From Rhizophagus irregularis (taxonomy: Eukaryota; Glomeromycota; Glomeromycetes; Glomerales; Glomeraceae): a DNA stretch of 64,000 nucleotides. The notes below the pieces were generated by a model. The model was given only the letters and a program-made list of their open reading frames with translations, made no database searches and was not told the origin of the DNA. Made by a program: the position numbers and the translations under genes. Within the stretch, counting starts at the first letter, position 1. Each line of letters opens with the position of its first letter. Below, one piece after another: positions 1 to 13,362 of the stretch. The DNA lies in NCBI RefSeq assembly GCF_026210795.1, contig NC_089433.1:2195001-2259000 (forward strand). Reading direction: 5' to 3'.

Positions 1-1379
1 ATTTAATATACTGTATATGCTAACGTAGGTCTGATTACTTTTATTTTTTCAATATTGTACTTTAATGTTTTCATTTTTTATTACAGGCATAACGGGACAG
101 AGTTTGTCTTAACATTTTACAAAAATTTGAAATTTTTTTTCTTTTTGAATTGTTTTTTTTGCTTATGCGATACTTGCGATACTTAAAATGGAAAAGAATG
201 TAAAGCTTTGGATTTACGATTGATTGGTTAACGCTTTTAATTATTTTATGATAAAACTAATAGAGATAGACAAGAATAATTGATGAGTAAGTATATTATT
301 TTAAGAGATTTTTTTTTTTTTACATTAATAGTTCCAATTTTTTTAAAAAAAAATGATAATTAATTATTAGATTTCCAATATGTTACTTTTTCTTGAGAAA
401 AAAGTTAAAGAATTTTGGGGAGGGAGAAAGTATTATAGAATCATTTGTTATTGTACCGAATTATAATCCAAACTCGAAAAAACCAGCATTTCAATATTTA
501 GTTCCCAGAAAATATTATCTGGAATTTTAATAAGAATCATTTAAATATTATAATTTACGAAATTATTAATGTTGAAACATTACTCTTTTGATGTTACAAA
601 TTTGAAAATGAAGAATGTAAAGCTTTTATTTTAACATAATACTGATAAGGTTTGGATTTCAGAGGAGTGTTGGTTATTTATAATTATGGGTAAGATTATT
701 TTTACATTAATTTCTATTTCTCTGTGTTTATCATAACTAAAACCATCACTAAACACCATCCTTCGAATAAAAAAGATCTTGACTCTATTTAAATGCTGTC
801 ATGCATACAACATACGTAAAGTTCTATGGTAAAAAAACGTGACATTGTCACACGTGAAGTGCAAAAAGGTTGTTATAACTTCTAAGAAATGAAATAATTC
901 AATAGACTTATTATCTGTTTTGATATTTAAAGTTATACGCTATTGCGTGCTATGGGTATTTTTGGCTGCTTTACAAGTTTGCTATTGCTTAAAAGAGAAA
1001 AGGGGGGTCAATGTATCACAGATGCGATTATCTGTAATTAGATATACTGGAAATTGAAACAACAAACACATGTTCGAGTGCGATAAAAATAAAATAGGAA
1101 ATAACAAAGTAATATGAGAGCTGTTAAGAACTTAAGAACCCTGAGTTGTGTTACTATCATCTTTCCTCTTTTTCCCTCTTCTACACATAATTTTTTTTTT
1201 CACCGGTAGAATTTATTGACAAATAAGAATAATGAAAAGCCGGCAATTTTATTTTTCATAAGAAATTATCACGTATATAATATATTCCTCATCTGAAACT
1301 TTCATAACCATTTATTCTTGTATAAGAGAAAAAATTTACGGTCTTAAACTGTATTGTTTTTTTTCTTTTGTATATTTAC
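1..1379. other. AT-rich intergenic, no gene seen
   Basis: No ORF or spliced exon series that I can support. The stretch has T and A runs and ends at the start of the first Myb-like gene. Confidence 0.5.
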
Positions 1380-2305
1380 ATGAACACTAATCAACAGAAC
1401 CGACAATTTCGACAATTTCCACGCCAGCCTTGGAACGACAGAGTATGTACTTGTATTTTATAATAATTTTTCCCGTTTGTTTAACTAAATTTTAAAATTT
1501 TTCGTAAAAAAAAATATATCTAGGAGGATACCAATCTTATTTTTCTAGTAGATTTTATTGGTATAAATTGGGCACGAATATCTATTGTACTGGGAAGAAG
1601 TGCTTTACAATGCAGGAGGAGGTATGTACATAAAATTATATATTTTTAGTGAATAACGAAAGGTGGTGGTGATTGCTGGTATCGCTGTTGTTGTTATTGA
1701 AGTTTTATTCTTTTTTTTTTTTTTTACCAATTTATTAGGTATCTTAGACTTTTAGCTCTTGACAGTAAGTAATTATATCTTTGGTAAAATATTTTTAATA
1801 ATGATTTCTTTTATATTAATGACCTATTCATATATAATCATTTTACAGATATAGAAAGGTATCGAAGAATATTTCGTAGAAGAGTTAACCGAAGATTTCG
1901 TCAAAGGCATAATCTAGTATCTTTTCGAGGATTTTTCCAAGGAATTCAACTATTAGCTCGACGGTAAGTTTTTTTTTATTTTTTTTTTGTGGTGATAGTG
2001 GTAATATTAAAGAAACACAATGTTGTCAACAACGATGGCAGTATTGTTAGGTCATAATTCTTTCATTTTTTTAAAATAAAAATTTGCTGGTTCAATGGGA
2101 TCAGGATCTTGGACGTAAACTAATTATTAATTTAGAAAGATCGTAATAATTAGTATGATCTAAATTATAATATCACTCACTTCATAATAACCTTGATTAC
2201 AGAAATATCATCCCGACTCGCGATTATAGAATGGATCTGAATCATATTCTAAATACATCTCAGGATCATAGAATGAATATAAATTATATTTTGAGCGTGG
2301 AATAA
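1380..2305 (+). CDS. Myb/SANT-like protein A (5 exons, 134 aa)
   Basis: Exons 1380-1442, 1524-1621, 1739-1764, 1849-1963 and 2203-2305 join in frame through GT-AG introns to 134 codons plus TAA. The predicted role is DNA binding in the nucleus, inferred from the fold only. A single Myb/SANT repeat covers about residues 18-58: a Trp (PWND) just before intron 1, an acidic ED after it, NWARI in helix 2 and QCRRRYLRL in helix 3. Residues 63-85 are very Arg-rich (RRIFRRRVNRRFRQR), a possible extra nucleic-acid or nuclear-localisation stretch. The tail holds two copies of a short motif, DYRMDLNHIL and DHRMNINYIL. The start is the first ATG, and exon 1 has the same phase-0 end as the other family members. 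It is the first of eight related genes in this window. Confidence 0.85.
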
Positions 2306-5300
2306 TAGATCCAAATTATTTCGACATTTACTTCATCATGAAATTAATTTAATTTGTATTTATTCTTTGTATATCCTTCAAAAGTATTATATTGTAAAAT
2401 CATGTGACTGTTCATTTTGTAAATTAGAAACTCTCCTTTCCCCTTTCTAACGCCATAATGTTATTTAACAAATCTTTTGCTTGGTATGGCTTTAATTAAT
2501 TAGATGGGGTTCTTTGATTGAAATAAAAAAAAAAGATAGTAAAATTTGGCTATCTTAAGTTCGTAATATAATTGGATAGATCGGATAAATGGTTAAATGG
2601 TTAAATCTTAAAACTCTGCATAATATATATTAAAAGGGTCAAAATTAAACTTAATAATCATCATATGCATGGCATTGTTAAACTATATTTACATGCTGTT
2701 ATTATATAATTTTTTTTGTTACATTATTGATTAATTTTAATAATAAGTTTTTTTTTTCTGTAAATATTTTGACGTATTTAATCGGAAATTAATCAATAAC
2801 GATAACTAACAATATTAATAATAAAGTTTTTTTTTTAAATATTTTGATGTAGTTGATTGGATATTTAATATTTTTCACGTGATTATTGTTAAGCCACATT
2901 ATATTCGAACCTTTTCATGACATTATTATATTATATCGTATCTCAGAATTTATAAAAAAAGAAAACTTTCTTATAAAAGAAAAAAAGTAATAGTTCTATT
3001 ATTTTATCAACTTTATATACTTGACATTTTATTTATATGTTCTAAAGATGAAAGATGATTTTTTAAAAAAAAACTTTCTTGTTAATTATCTTATCTACAT
3101 ATCAGTAAAAATGCATATAAATTATAAGCCATGCATTTATATAACCTTTCAAATCATTCTAAATTATTTTATTGTCCATGCATAAAAAATTTATTATCCT
3201 CTATACTTTTTTTTACTTATAATCCGAATATTATATATTTTAATCTTTTTAAATATAATTTAGGATTTATAAATAATAATAATTTTAATACACTGCAACA
3301 CATCATCATCTGATCAGACGCGAGACCTATATATACTTAATCAACTAATCAATAAAATTATAAAAGTTTAAAATTTCTTTTTAACTACAAAATTAAACGA
3401 TCCTGAGCAGTCATCCTACCTCTTCTAAAAAATAATTAATTACGTGATCGTGTGAAACAACATAATACCGACTAAATCTCCAATTAAATTAGAAAAAAAT
3501 ATTCAAGATAAAACCACTCAACTTCTGTAGAGCGAATATTATATCATTATCGCAATATTTGGCACCACCCAACTTCTGTAGAGCGATTATTATATTATTA
3601 TCGCACTATCTTACTGACTGATTTAATCATTCTCTCGATTGGTGTACATAATGACTTACCAACCGTTACAGATGGATACTCTGAAATGACTGAATTTCCT
3701 GCCCCGATAGTGACAAGTGTAAATTTTGAGTTCTCACAAAAAATGATTAAAAGTCTTTTTCACTTCACTCCCAACCCGCTAGTAAATAGAACCCAATACA
3801 AAACATCTGGACAAGGACCTCGAAAGGAACTGGTACAAGTACCAATTGCCCAGATGTTGAACGACTCGTGCGCATCAAGAGTTCGAATTGTAAAGGATAA
3901 GGATCATCGATGGAATTGATTCCAAATAAAGCTTATATTTACGTCTTGAGACTTCCTAGAAGCTTTTCTATTTCTTTACCCATTACTATTTAATATTAAG
4001 ATACAGAAAGCATAATTTTTTTTTCTTTTCACTTCACTCCCAACCCGCTAATATTGATAAAAACTGGTCACCCGTGTAATACCAAAACTTCAATCCTCGA
4101 AAGGAGACTCGTGCCGAAGCCCTGGTAAAGTAATGAACACGTGTGATATCGATTTTGGCAAGAGATTCTCCATTAATTTAAAAGAAAACCATGAATTATG
4201 GGGATTGAAATAAACTCATCTAGATTTCTATTTATACTTGTAACAAAAATTTTGAAAAATTTAAATTATGGGATTGGGTATCCATATAAATTCATATTTT
4301 TTAAAAATTTTAAACCATTATTTTATTCTTTCTCTCTTTATTCATTCTATTCCTATTTAATATATTTCTAACAATTAAAAAAAAATTTCGAAAGAAAAAA
4401 AATTATATTTTTTTTTAAAAGAAAATATATTCTTAAAAAAAAAAATTTTTTTGTGAGAGAGAGAGAGAAAATCTTATTTCAAGTGAGATATTATAGATAT
4501 TATATTTAATGTAATTCTTTAATTTTCTATGATAACATAATTTAATATTAATTATTAGCACAAAAAGAGAAAGCAAAATATATCTCTTTTATAATAGAAT
4601 CCTGCAAACTTAATTTATTGAAAATTATAAAAGATACAAGAAAGAACTTTAATAATACATGCTACATATTATATATATAATATAATTACAGTATACTGAG
4701 TATAGTCTTGTAAATCTGAGAATAATTGATTCAAACAAGAGTGAAAAAGACCTTAATCAAAAATATGAGTAATCAACAAATCAAAATAAACCAATAACAT
4801 AACGTACACCTTTAAATATCTATCAGTAGTACATTTTCAGATGGGACGTATATTTATTTTATATTTTCATGTAGAATATTAATTTTCAAATAAAACCGTA
4901 TAACGATTTATATTGATTTATATTTTATCGCATAATAAATTTCTGTTTACTTGATATTATTAAATTGTCCGAAAATTTTCATTTTATGACAGATATTATC
5001 ATTGTGTATTTAAAATTTTTAAATATTAATTTCTTGATTTCAATTCATTTGATCAAAAATAAAACCGTCAATTCATGAGTAGAACTTACTTAATACAATC
5101 CTATGACAATATAGTGTTACGTAGATCAGCTGAAACATTCGGCAAAAATTCGGCATACAGCTGACATAATCAAAATGATCAGCGCATTGATAGTGTAATA
5201 TACTTGATGTAATTTACAAAAAGTATAAGTTATACGCATAGAAGAATTATTATATATAGATGTTCCGGACGAAACAGCAAGAGGGATGAAATTTGACTTT

Positions 5301-6947
5301 AGATTTTAGGTTTAATAAATAGCATTAAAGACCACATAAAATATTAAAACAAAAGAACTTTTCCAGTGTTTTTATAATTACATAAGACTGCATCCTAATT
5401 AATTATTCAAACCTAATCGGTGCACATTTTATTACGTTTCAAAACTTCTCATTAATTTAAACGCGTCACACATCTTTTATTGCCGTGTAACAATATTTTT
5501 GAATCTGATGTGAAAAGATGTAACTCATGTGTCAAAATATTTATTAAACAAAACATAACTTTGGGGAAAGATTTACAGCAATAACAACGATCCCAGATAT
5601 AATTCACATGAATGAACCCTTTTTTTTTGAATTAAGGAATATATTTTGAATGGCTGCCGATTTGTGAATTTCATTAATAACTGCATGATACACAAAAAAA
5701 AAAAAATAATAATTTAACTTGTAACGGAATATTGGATCATTGTTTTTGGTTAATTATTGTTATTATTTACCGTGCACGGGAATGAATCTAGAAAATAAGT
5801 TCAGTTAATTTAATAAAATAATGACCATATAAGTATACTAGGCTTAGTTTGTGATGAATGTACATAATGTATAAAATAGGGGCACTTTACGGAAATCGCG
5901 AACATAATTATTAAAATGCACGTAAGTTAAATAAGAAAATTTTTGAAGCATTAATTCTCGAGAATATGTTTTTATATTACCCGTAAATTTTAAAGAAAAA
6001 AAAAAATGTAAAGTTATAAAAGACAAGATGTAAAAATTTTTACAAACATTTTTTTTTATTATTTGCTTTTGATGAAAATCTATACACTGTTTATATTTAA
6101 AAAAAATTGTTGTTTATTTGTAATAATTATAACGAAAGATGATGTTTGTTAATTTGTTAAATATAAGAGGTCATTCATTATTTACAAAGATAATCAGAAT
6201 AATAATAATAATAATTAATGTATGACAAGTATACAAATTTGCTACATCAAAAAGGATAAATGAATTTTGTGTATTATGTAACTGTCGAATTTATTTAGTA
6301 TTTTGGCTGAACAAAAATGTCAATTTTTTTGACACGGTTTCAAACACAGAAAAGGGAGAGAATTTATTATGAAATCGACTATTCTACAATCAGAAATAAA
6401 GTTTATTAAGTCATTGAGTAAGGTTAAATTACTAATTAATAATCCCATGTTTTTGGATATTTTTGTTACAGTGTTTAATTTATCAATACATAAATTATCC
6501 CCCAAAAATTGACTCATTATTAACTTGCCAAATTCGATGGATAATAATTTTCTTTCTATTCTTTCTAGGCTGTCTTTTTTAAGTTATAAATATTCATTTC
6601 GTTTAAACTCCAGTTATAAGATAAAGTTCAATTGAATATTGTTATATGTTCTTTGTGTTACTATAATTACGGACAGTCGGACAGAATATTTTTTTTTTTG
6701 ATATTTAATGATGAATTTTATGAATTATTTTTTTAAAAAAAATTCGATTTTTTAAGCGTAAATTTTTTTTTTTTTTAAGAATTTTATTTCATGTTCAGAT
6801 TTTTTTTTTAAAAAGAAAATTTGAATTTTATACAGATTCAGGTTTTTTTTTTAAGAAGAAAATTTGAACTTTCTTCTTTATTGAATTTCTTGATCGGGAA
6901 AGTCATTCATTATAATTTTAAAATTTACGTACTTCTTGCATTTAAAA
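2306..6947. other. AT-rich spacer with a diverged local duplication
   Basis: There is no convincing gene. A pair of about 45-bp direct repeats built on CAACTTCTGTAGAGCG lies at about 3517 and 3568. A segment starting TTTTTCACTTCACTCCCAAC occurs at about 3757 and again at about 4026, each followed about 70 bp later by CTCGAAAGGA. A GA microsatellite lies near 4455. Confidence 0.5.
3686..3919 (+). CDS. Doubtful small ORF, 77 aa, unrecognised
   Basis: An uninterrupted ATG-to-TGA frame with a less AT-biased base mix than its surroundings. It overlaps the upstream member of a diverged direct repeat whose downstream copy (about 4026-4120) is not open in the same frame, so conservation as protein is not supported. 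No domain, signal peptide or membrane segment is seen. It may be the exon of a larger gene or a non-coding repeat. Confidence 0.2.
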   Translation: MTEFPAPIVTSVNFEFSQKMIKSLFHFTPNPLVNRTQYKTSGQGPRKELVQVPIAQMLNDSCASRVRIVKDKDHRWN

Positions 6948-7687
6948 ATGCAAATTACCCGCACATTACGTAAAGGTCCCTGGACTCTCGATGTATATAT
7001 ATATATTTTTTATTTAAAAATTGATGTATTTTTTTATTTTTATTTTAATTTATTCATTTCTAATTATTATTCTATTAAATTTATTAGGAAGAAAGAAGAC
7101 TTGTTATATTGGTTAATCAGTTTGGTGCGGTTGGAAGTTGGCAACAAATTTCATCTCTGCTTGGGTCAAGGAACGCGCATCAGTGTAGGAAAAGGTTCAT
7201 ATCATTTTTATTAAAAAATCGGAATATCGGAAAATATCGGAAAAAATTGATTTTAAAAAAAATTCCTGCTGTATATTTATATTTATATTTATCTTATTTT
7301 TAATTTTAAATATTATAGATACCGTCATCTTGTGAGAGCAAATAGTAAGTGAAATTTTGATAAATAAATGTAAATATGTATTATTGTTATTTGATTAACG
7401 TTTAATAATAAAATAGTGTATCTCTTATTTTAAAGCCATAAGAAGACCTTTTCCACCTATTCCTCAAAAGTAAGTTTTCATATCAAAAGGATTGTGACGA
7501 TTTTACATGCTATAATGATTTAACTTATATAAAATAATAAATATTGTTTTTCAGTTATGCTCATCCAACTTCATTGGCACCTCGTAATTCAAGGTTGTTA
7601 ATAAATTTTCTTATAAATTCAGACCACAGGATGAATATTAATTTTATAATAGATTCATATACTGAGATAGGAAACATCATATTATGA
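6948..7687 (+). CDS. Myb/SANT-like protein B (5 exons, 114 aa)
   Basis: Exons 6948-6992, 7088-7194, 7319-7344, 7436-7469 and 7555-7687 splice in frame to 114 codons and a TGA. The N-terminus reads LRKGPWTLD, then EERRLVILVNQFG after the phase-0 intron. This is the clearest canonical Myb start in the family (KGPWT-x-x-E). Helix 3 reads NAHQCRKRYRHL across the exon 2/3 junction. Exon 4 encodes a Pro-rich linker (RRPFPPIPQ). The C-terminus has one family tail motif, DHRMNINFII, followed by a 10-residue extension. A DNA-binding role is inferred from the fold. The ATG chosen is the only one in frame before the conserved KGPW. Confidence 0.87.
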
Positions 7688-10328
7688 AATTAAAAAGATA
7701 TATCATTATGTTATGTTTGTTATGTATTAACATTAACATTATAGTTCATTTAAATAATATTAAGCATAATTATTTAAGAATCCTCTTTATGAATATAGAT
7801 TTTTATTAATATAAGATTAAGTTGTATGAATGCTCTTAAAAAAGATGAATTAATAGGTGTACGCCTTTATTTAAAAAATAATTGCGAAATATTTTTATTT
7901 AACAAACAAATATTTACATATTCCACAGTCTTATCTTAAAATAAATAAATAAACCGTTTAAATTATTAACAGTTTGGATGACTTCAGATATGATATCATG
8001 GACGTTATATATTACTAGTATATTCCAGATATGGCAAAATATTTTCAATATATTAATAAAGTTATCATCGCCATTTTCACTGATTTTACACGAAATCATG
8101 AAATTTAAAAATCATCCCCTAAACTAAAAACAATGAATGAAAATAAAATGTAGTACAAAAGTCTCGGGCATCACGTACTGTATCACGTTTCACTCCGAAA
8201 TACAATTTTATATACATTATATACATTCACCTGTTTTTTTTTTTTTTTTTTACGTACTTAACAATTAGCCACACGTACAAATATAAATTATAAATTATAA
8301 TAATGTAAAACAACTGCCATAACAACTGCCATGTCACGTCGCACCATGACAATTTGTCGCACAAGCTTAACAATATTGAAAAATCGTGATACTGTGTTTC
8401 GCGGATGGTTACACTATACTGTAATATCTGTTTTATAATTTCGATTTCTTACAGCTATTACTTATAATATTATAACTTAAATTCTATAATTTCGTTAGGA
8501 AATATTTTTGACATATTTGACTTGCGTTGCCTGATTGCTAAAATTTAAAATAAGATCAATTTATAATAATTAACTATAGGTAAAAATTTTTATTACGATT
8601 ATAAAGAAGGTCTCTCATGCATGCGATTTTAAAATAGATTATCTGTTATCACAAATTATAATTTATTATTATTATTATGTTGCTTATTTGAAAATGTCCT
8701 TTAAATAACAAAAAAAATTTTTTTTTTTGAAATCTCTAAAATCAAAAATTGCCATATGAAAGGTTTCTTGAGATTATCTAAATGAAACCATAAATGGGAA
8801 TAGACAAGAGATCCGGAAAATGGCTTTGTTGCTATGATATTTTGATATGAAAAATTTTCGATTGGTAAAAAAAAATGAAAATCTTTAGAATAATTTTACT
8901 AGTCAGTTCGCCATAAATTTGGTAACACGAACATTCTTTCCATTGATAGGAATGTGGTGTGGTAAAATTTTCTTCTATTTGATAATAGGTTTCACAGGCT
9001 ACTATGTCACTCAAAGAATTAAATTTGCAGTTCATAAAATCTAATTATTAATCGGTGGTCTGACAAAAATGTTCCCAGTTTTTAATCTAAGGTTAGATCA
9101 TAATTATTCGATAATGGATATATGGTTTAGTTGTTAGAAGCGCACGTTTCTGTGTTTCCGTAACAATTGGACGAGATAAGAGATTATCCTTAAATATTTT
9201 TGTTTGAATTCTTTATAACTGTGCATACATGCAGGATGGATAAAGCCCGTTTAAATGATAAGAAAACCAAGAACTTCAAAAACATCTATAAAAGGATAAT
9301 ATTGGGTGGAGGTGGCTGTACGGACTAACCATTATAGATAAGATAAGAGAATGTTTATATTTATTTTATGATAAGAAATTTTTTCCTTTTTTTTCCTTTT
9401 TTCACTTTCAAAACTCAAAATTCAACAAATAAAAAAGGCTAATGTTTTTTGTGGAGAATGATTATCGTCGATTGATATCATTTGTTTTTTTATTATTTGT
9501 TACACAACTACGTCTTCAATTAATCCAAAAATAAAGTAAGATTTATAGTATGTTCAAAAAGAGGAAATTGGGATAAATAAAAAAAAAAATTTAAATAAAA
9601 AAAAAAATTATTGATAAAAGATAAGTTTGTCGGAACTCTACCGATATGCTTCTAGGCTTGTGGCTACAAAATTTGTTTGTTTGACAGATCATATGCTAAA
9701 CTAAATACCAAGTATGCAGAACTTACCTAATCACATTAATTTGAATGCGAAATTATGCTAAACTTCACATTAAATTTAATTAATGACAATGAGAAAAAAA
9801 AAATTTTTTTTATTGGTTCGAATTATAGTCTAGACTATATTTGAGCTATAATAAAAAATTAAAGTTTAACTACGTAATTATATAAAATATAATTAAAAAA
9901 TATTTTTCTATTTAAACGCCAAATTCCAAAAAAAAAATTAAAGTTGATATAAATTATAATGTTTTTACCCCAGAATTTCAGGGTAACTTTAAATTATCGT
10001 ATGACTTTAGCTGTATATATTTTAAAAGCTTACATAATTTATATACCTTTTTGAAACGATATATGGCAATTTTAGATGCATTATGCGTAAACAAAAACGT
10101 TGCAAGATGTCATATATATTGAATTTTGGTCCCTTTTTTTTTTTTTTTTGAAAAAAAAGTACTTAAATAATCAATTAATGATTGCTTTCAAAAAAATAAT
10201 TTCAAGAAATTATTTACGTGTGTAGTATAAATCGAATATTAATTACATAAGGCTTTCTTAATAAGGCTTTCTAACTGTAAAGTAAAATTGCTTCTAAGAA
10301 TATCTTTGTACGCAGATTATTGTACGAT
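7688..10328. other. AT-rich spacer between Myb-like genes B and C
   Basis: I find no Myb-like exon and no other gene. Poly-A and poly-T tracts are frequent. A minus-strand frame around 8832-9035 is open but resembles nothing I know. Confidence 0.45.
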
Positions 10329-11009
10329 ATGAGCAGAATTTGGACTTCTCAAGTATACACATATTATTCTCTTTTAACATACATATATATATATATACAG
10401 ATTAACCTAAGATTTTTTAATTCGTTTATATAGGAAGTGAGAGATCTCATGTCAAGTGTCAATGATTTGGGTGTTAGAAATTGGCAAGCAATCGCAAATA
10501 GGATTGGGACAAGAACTGCAAAGCAATGCAGGAGAAGGTTTTTATTATTCATAGTTTTGGCAAATAAATCGACATACGATCTAATTTTAATAATGTATTT
10601 CTAGGTACCTGGAACTTGGAATAGCAAATTGTAAGTACCAAAATATTTAATAAGTTAGATTGGTAGATTCAAAACATATGAAAGTTATTAGTAATAATTC
10701 AAAATATATCTGATATACAATTATAAGATGAATTTATTGGCAAATTGTTAACGAGCATATTTATTTTTTCATTTAACAGTTGTACGACAAAGAATACCTC
10801 CCCCTCCTCCCCCTCCTCCTCCTCCGTATGTATTATTTCTTGAATTATGAATGTAGATCGACAACATGCATATTGCTAAAATTATATAACCGTTTTTCAA
10901 TAGTGTCGTCGCTCTTGGTATGCCGATCATTCCACGTAATTACCGAATGTCAATTAATTTTTTTTTAAATCAAGATTATAGAATGAGCATTAATTTTCTT
11001 CTTAATTAA
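10329..11009 (+). CDS. Myb/SANT-like protein C (5 exons, 101 aa)
   Basis: Exons 10329-10352, 10434-10537, 10605-10630, 10780-10825 and 10904-11009 join in frame to 101 codons and a TAA. Exon 1 encodes only eight residues, ending in IWTSQ. Exon 2 gives EVRDLMSSVNDLGVRNWQAI and TRTAKQCRRR. Exon 3 is the 26-nt family microexon (RYLELGIAN). Exon 4 encodes a run of prolines (CCN codons at about 10797-10825). The tail has two copies of the family motif, NYRMSINFFL and DYRMSINFLL, ending the protein. The poly-Pro linker between Myb fold and tail suggests the tail acts as a separate binding peptide; that is inference. Exon 1 is short, so an alternative upstream start cannot be excluded. Confidence 0.83.
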
Positions 11010-12558
11010 TTATCTTTAATTAATTTAATTTTCTGACAAGACTTTTAATTCATATAACTTTTATTTTTATTATTAATCACAAATTTTGGTTTTCTTATTA
11101 CAATTTTTTCTTATCTTTATTTATTGTTAACTAATAATATTTATAGAAAATAGTATTTTCTTATTTGTACTTCAAGGAATAAAAAATTAAAGAAAGGATA
11201 GAAAGGATTTACTATTTACTTGATAACATAAGATAGATCGCCATTTTTAATGACGATCATTTCATCATTTCAATTACAAATTTTTAAAAAAAGACAGGAA
11301 AAAACTGGTAATTCTATAAATTTTGATACGAAAAATTTGAAGTAATCTTATCTTTATATTATTATGTAATAAAGCATGAAGTATGTATTTACATATGCTC
11401 TGTAATCCTGTCAAATTGCTCATAATTCGTTCTATGCATGCATGCAAGTTGGAAGTCTTAATAAAAATTATCATTCATTCATTCATTTGTAACAAAAAAA
11501 ATTTAATTGGCAAGTCAAAATAATAATAAACTAGGGAAACATCCAAAAAAAGTGCGATGTTTGTGGAGATGAAATTATTTTGATAAGAAAGCTAAGACTT
11601 TTTGGAAATGGATTGATAGAATCTTGAGAGATTCGATTATCAAGAATTGTTCGTCTAGATTCTAAATATGAAAGTGAAAAATTCTATGCATGTCAATATT
11701 CAGCCTTAACTATATTTTTTTTTTCCAGTTTTCACCGTTTTTTTTTCTATAATAAGATAAATGAATGCTAGTCCGGTAAAAAATTTTGGGTTTCGGCTAA
11801 ATTTAAGAATTGTTTATTTATATGTAATTACTTTATTCAGTTTAAAGTTCACAAATATGTCATGCTAGGTCAGTCATTATATACCAGTAAACTTTTTACG
11901 TAATTAGTACGCCATTATTACTTGAATTATATATTTTATAAAATTACTTAAAAACTTGTTTAGTAGCATTCATTATTATTTCCTTTTTTTAATATGAAAC
12001 CATTTTCAATAAATGCAATTTTTTTTTGATATGATATATTACTGTAATATATAATTATATTTTTAGAAATTAAGTAGTAATTTACAAAAATGCTAATGAT
12101 AATCAAAAGCTAACCAAACTAACTGGTTAACTGGGATTTACTGGATTCCAGTTCTTTATTTACGGAGAATTTTGCTATGAATCCCCAATTGGAAAGCTAA
12201 CAAAGCTTTGTAAGGATCCGAAAAAATGTGTCTAAAAAAAGTCAAATCATTATAATATAAACAATATTTAAGAGGAGAAAATAAATTGCCACCTCCTCAA
12301 ATTTTTTTTTTTCTTTTTTTCAGGAAAAAAAAAACTTTCTCTTACTTTTATTTCATTCTTATGTACATTACGATTAAAAACAAAATTTTTGATTTTTTTT
12401 TTAAAGAAATAAAGTAAAAAAAAAAAGGTATAAAAATATGATAATCAAAAATCATTTTTATTTTATCCCATTTTTTTCAGAACGATTCAAGATATTTATC
12501 TTATGGGTTTTATGGGTTTATACATATTCTTTTTACATTATTTATTTAATAGTAAAAG
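11010..12558. other. AT-rich spacer between Myb-like genes C and D
   Basis: No gene or structured repeat that I can support; long A and T runs only. Confidence 0.45.
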
Positions 12559-13362
12559 ATGAATCAAACAAACTTATTAGTAGTTTCGATTAGAAACCAG
12601 TGGACACCTGGTGTAAATAAACTTTTAGTTTTATATTCTTATTTCTTTTTTTTTAAAAAAAAAAAATAATAATTTTTAACAATGAATACATATATATACA
12701 TATAAATAGGAAGATAGCCGATTAATAACTGCTGTAGATCGGTTTGGGGCCCGTAATTGGAATCGTATTTCCCTTGAAGTTAGGACCCGCAGTTCAACAG
12801 AATGCCAAGCAAGGTTTGTTCAATCATAAATTACTGCGTTGCTTATAACTTAGCATTTACATTAAATTATATAACTTTTTTATTAAAAGATGGCGTCAGA
12901 TAAATTTTAATAATGGTAAAGTAGCATATATTCTTTAAGTGGTCGGCTTAAGTGGTCGGTTTATTTGTAATTTTCAAAATTTTTTAAATATAATTTGTAC
13001 ATAGTGCATCGACCGAATAGAAGATTGAATCAAGGTCTTTTCGACGTTGCTAGAAGAAATTTATATTACATTAGACCTCAAAGATATGCATGTAAGATTC
13101 AAATATTTATTTATATGTTTTACAATTTATTATTATTATTATAATAATGAAATATTTTATTATTATCTGTTATCTGTTATTAGTAAATTTGAATCAACGT
13201 CGATCATTTCAGTTAGGACAAACAATGCAAGCAATGGCAAATCCTATTCAAAATACAATGTCTCTAAATTGTATTTTAACTCATGATAGAAATATTCGAA
13301 TGGAGTTAGGATATATTTTGGAAAATCCCGTACCACATTACTTTCGTAATGACCCTAATTAA
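12559..13362 (+). CDS. Myb/SANT-like protein D (5 exons, 149 aa)
   Basis: Exons 12559-12612, 12710-12813, 12890-12915, 13005-13091 and 13184-13362 join in frame to 149 codons and a TAA. The fold begins RNQWTPG, then EDSRLITAVDRFG. Helix 2 is ARNWNRI and helix 3 TRSSTECQARWRQI, crossing into the 26-nt microexon. Exon 4 is basic (HRPNRRLNQG). The tail has a degenerate motif copy (TMSLNCILTHD) followed directly by NIRMELGYILE. The tail resembles that of protein H (THDRDMRM), so D and H share recent ancestry in this region. DNA binding is inferred from the Myb fold; partners are unknown. Confidence 0.85.
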
